Virus record (IMG/VR): IMGVR_UViG_3300022747_000039
Coordinates: 1-20,262 of that record
From: a virus
DNA: 20,262 nucleotides
Strand: one strand, 5' to 3'
Shown here: piece after piece, positions 18,903-20,262 of the stretch
Position numbering within the stretch: position 1 is the first letter of the stretch
Layout of the letters: every line of letters starts with the position of its first letter
Notes under the pieces: generated by a model
Database searches by the model: none
Told to the model about the DNA's origin: nothing
What the model saw: the letters and a program-made list of their open reading frames with translations, nothing else
Translations under genes and position numbers: made by a program

Positions 18903-19771
18903 GCTGCGAACAGATCGGACTGACCCGCTGCCCCCTTCAGGTTTTCGCAGGCCTGTTTCCAATAAGCCTCCTTCAGCTCAACGCCGATAAACTTCCTTCC
19001 GGCTTTGAGAGACTGATACCCCTCGCTTCCAATTCCCATAAAGGGCGATAAAACCGTATCGCCGGGGTTTGACCACATCACGAGCGCACGCTCGATAAGG
19101 TCTAGTTGCAACGGGCAGAGATGCTTCTCATCCTTTTCGCTTCTTGCGACCTTCACATTCAGGACATTCGTCTGCTTGATGTCCATCCAGACAGGGCTGG
19201 CCCATTGCTGCCACTGCTCCACCGGGAACTCTGATGCGTCGTGTGTGATCGGCTCGGCATTCTCTCCGGGCTTTACGAACGTAATCAGGTAGTCAGGCAT
19301 TCCGCCCCGAGACTTGGCGCTGTCATTTCGAAGCTGCTTGTACAACAGGCCGACATGCTTCGTGCGGGTCATCTCCACAACTGGGCATTTCCAGATCGTT
19401 CGGCGGCTGTGCATGATCCAGCCGGCTTCCTGATGGATGCGGATGATGTCGCCGGAGAAGTCCTTGATCCCAACCGCGCCGTCCTTCCATTTCGTCATGG
19501 GAAGGTCGCTGCAATGCACCGCAGTCAGCCGGCCAGGCTTGGTAATGCGAAACTTCTCCCGGACCAGATAGGCGTAATGCTCGGCAAACTCGCCGTCGCT
19601 GGAGCTATTTCCCATGTCGGCGGCAGAATCGCTGTAAACAAACAGCGAGCTGAAGGGTGGGGAATAAACGCTAAAGTCGATGCAATTATCGGGCAGCTGG
19701 CTGGTGACGCTTACGCAGTCGCCGTGATATGCAACCCAAGTATCGCCAGTCTTTTGATTCAGGCAATCCAT
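18899..19771 (-). CDS. DNA methyltransferase, N4/N6 type (beta order)
   Basis: This 290-residue amino-methyltransferase of the PF01555 type would transfer a methyl group from SAM to adenine N6 or cytosine N4. The catalytic motif IV is SPPF (37-40, in CIDFSVYSPPFSSLF) near the N-terminus. The SAM-binding motif I, FMGIGSEG (244-251), and VELKEAYW lie near the C-terminus, giving the beta-class order. SPP(Y/F) is most often seen in N4-cytosine enzymes, but adenine cannot be excluded. No restriction nuclease is visible nearby, so it is probably a solitary phage enzyme for restriction evasion. It overlaps the helicase end by 13 bases. Confidence 0.9.
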   Translation of the reverse strand: MDCLNQKTGDTWVAYHGDCVSVTSQLPDNCIDFSVYSPPFSSLFVYSDSAADMGNSSSDGEFAEHYAYLVREKFRITKPGRLTAVHCSDLPMTKWKDGAVGIKDFSGDIIRIHQEAGWIMHSRRTIWKCPVVEMTRTKHVGLLYKQLRNDSAKSRGGMPDYLITFVKPGENAEPITHDASEFPVEQWQQWASPVWMDIKQTNVLNVKVARSEKDEKHLCPLQLDLIERALVMWSNPGDTVLSPFMGIGSEGYQSLKAGRKFIGVELKEAYWKQACENLKGAAGQSDLFAA

Positions 19772-20262
19772 GACGGAAGGCTTCCTTTGTGGGTGGGGGA
19801 ATACGCAACACGGCGTGCAGAGTTCCTGCCGCTGTTGCGCTTCATGGCCGCACGCATGGCGACCTTCATGCTGTCGTGATCGTTAGCTTTTCGGTCAATG
19901 ACGCGAGCGATTGAGTCCTCGCCTTCCGCCACGACCAGATGGACTTGTACTTCCCGCTTTTGGCCGAATCTCCAGAACCGTCGAACGGCCTGATACCAGC
20001 TTTCGTAACTAAACGAGCGGCCAACAAACACAGTCCTGGCGCAGTGCTGCCAGTTCAGGCCGAACCCGGCTACTGACGGTTTCGTGACCATTACGCGAGC
20101 GTTGCCGACTGCAAACGCTTCAAGGTTTGCTTCTTTGGTTTCCGGCTTCATGCTGCCGCGCACTTCAACCACATCAGGTGCATCGCCCAGTGCAGTAATT
20201 ATGGCGTCAGCCTCATAGTCGGTATCGCACCAGATAACCCACGGCTCGCCATCGGACAGGGC
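19759..20262 (-). CDS. SNF2-type helicase, C-terminal part (5' partial)
   Basis: The frame is open to the right edge, leaving the last 167 residues of a superfamily 2 helicase. Visible are WVIWCDTDYEADAI (start of the helicase C domain), VMVTKPSVAGFGLNWQHC (motif V, residues about 57-74) and ESWYQAVRRFWRFGQKREV (motif VI with the arginine fingers, 87-105). HLVVAEGEDSIARVI and a basic tail follow. Phages often carry such SNF2-like ATPases beside methyltransferases or in replication modules. Walker A and DEAD-like motifs lie outside the window. The GTG at 20172 is internal and is not a start. Confidence 0.88.
   Translation of the reverse strand, partial: ALSDGEPWVIWCDTDYEADAIITALGDAPDVVEVRGSMKPETKEANLEAFAVGNARVMVTKPSVAGFGLNWQHCARTVFVGRSFSYESWYQAVRRFWRFGQKREVQVHLVVAEGEDSIARVIDRKANDHDSMKVAMRAAMKRNSGRNSARRVAYSPTHKGSLPSWIA

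Noticed and set aside
19241-19879. A 212-residue plus-strand frame opposite the methyltransferase
   Set aside because: The minus-strand frame has clear methyltransferase motifs; the plus frame has no recognisable domain and spans the end of the helicase too.
1-20262. CRISPR array, insertion sequence, or diversity-generating retroelement
   Set aside because: No regularly spaced repeats, no transposase and no reverse transcriptase were seen; the repeats at 16305-17046 are coding and junction repeats, not an array.

Overview
The window is one contiguous stretch of a temperate, long-tailed (siphovirus-type) phage or prophage. The genes are GC-rich with mostly G/C third positions. The gene families (HK97-fold capsid, lambda-style tail module, DUF6950, DUF4376, DUF5675, DUF551, DUF4224) are typical of phages of Gamma- or Betaproteobacteria, and the Rz/Rz1 pair implies a Gram-negative host. 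I cannot name the host. No bacterial gene is recognisable. No stretch over 300 bases lacks a gene; the longest gap is about 260 bases (14717-14976).

Late region, plus strand, 1-14716. The order is: ClpP-like head protease (cut by the left edge), HK97-type major capsid protein, a small protein, gp6-like connector, head closure protein, HK97 gp10-like neck protein, DUF3168 tail completion protein, major tail tube protein, tail assembly chaperones G and G-T, tape measure, three tail-tip genes (the last a DUF6950 NlpC/P60-like protein), and a 1063-residue gpJ-like tip protein. The chaperone pair carries a textbook -1 slippery heptamer, GGGAAAC, directly before the G stop. A DUF4376 gene and an unknown gene follow. 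The lysis cassette comes next: a membrane/coiled-coil protein, DUF5675 (the only endolysin candidate here), a holin-like protein, Rz, and Rz1 nested inside Rz. Most late genes touch or overlap by 1-8 bases. Three near-identical hairpin/T-tract/ribosome-binding-site modules precede the capsid, tail tube and tail-tip genes. The tail gene at 6930 carries an apparent one-base insertion near its end.

Junction, 14717-14976. This convergent intergenic region is dense in perfect inverted repeats. It also holds copies of GTCCAA(T/A)AC, one of them inverted and a third just inside the integrase gene. It is the natural place for attP and for the terminators of both operons.

Early/accessory region, minus strand, 20262 down to 14977. 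Reading in the direction of transcription: an SNF2-type helicase (cut by the right edge), a DNA methyltransferase, two small membrane proteins and many small hypothetical genes (one with a classical C2H2 zinc finger, several Cys-rich, one DUF551), a DUF4224 excisionase candidate and a tyrosine integrase. Almost every junction is a 4-base ATGA or GTGA overlap, so this looks like one translationally coupled operon. Two adjacent genes share a 31-bp exact repeat, and three junctions share an 18-bp repeat, which suggests recent cassette shuffling.

Nothing here is clearly a wholly new system. The best leads are the structured junction, the DUF5675 protein as a possible wall enzyme, the repeated hairpin modules, the frameshift sites and the shuffled small-gene array.
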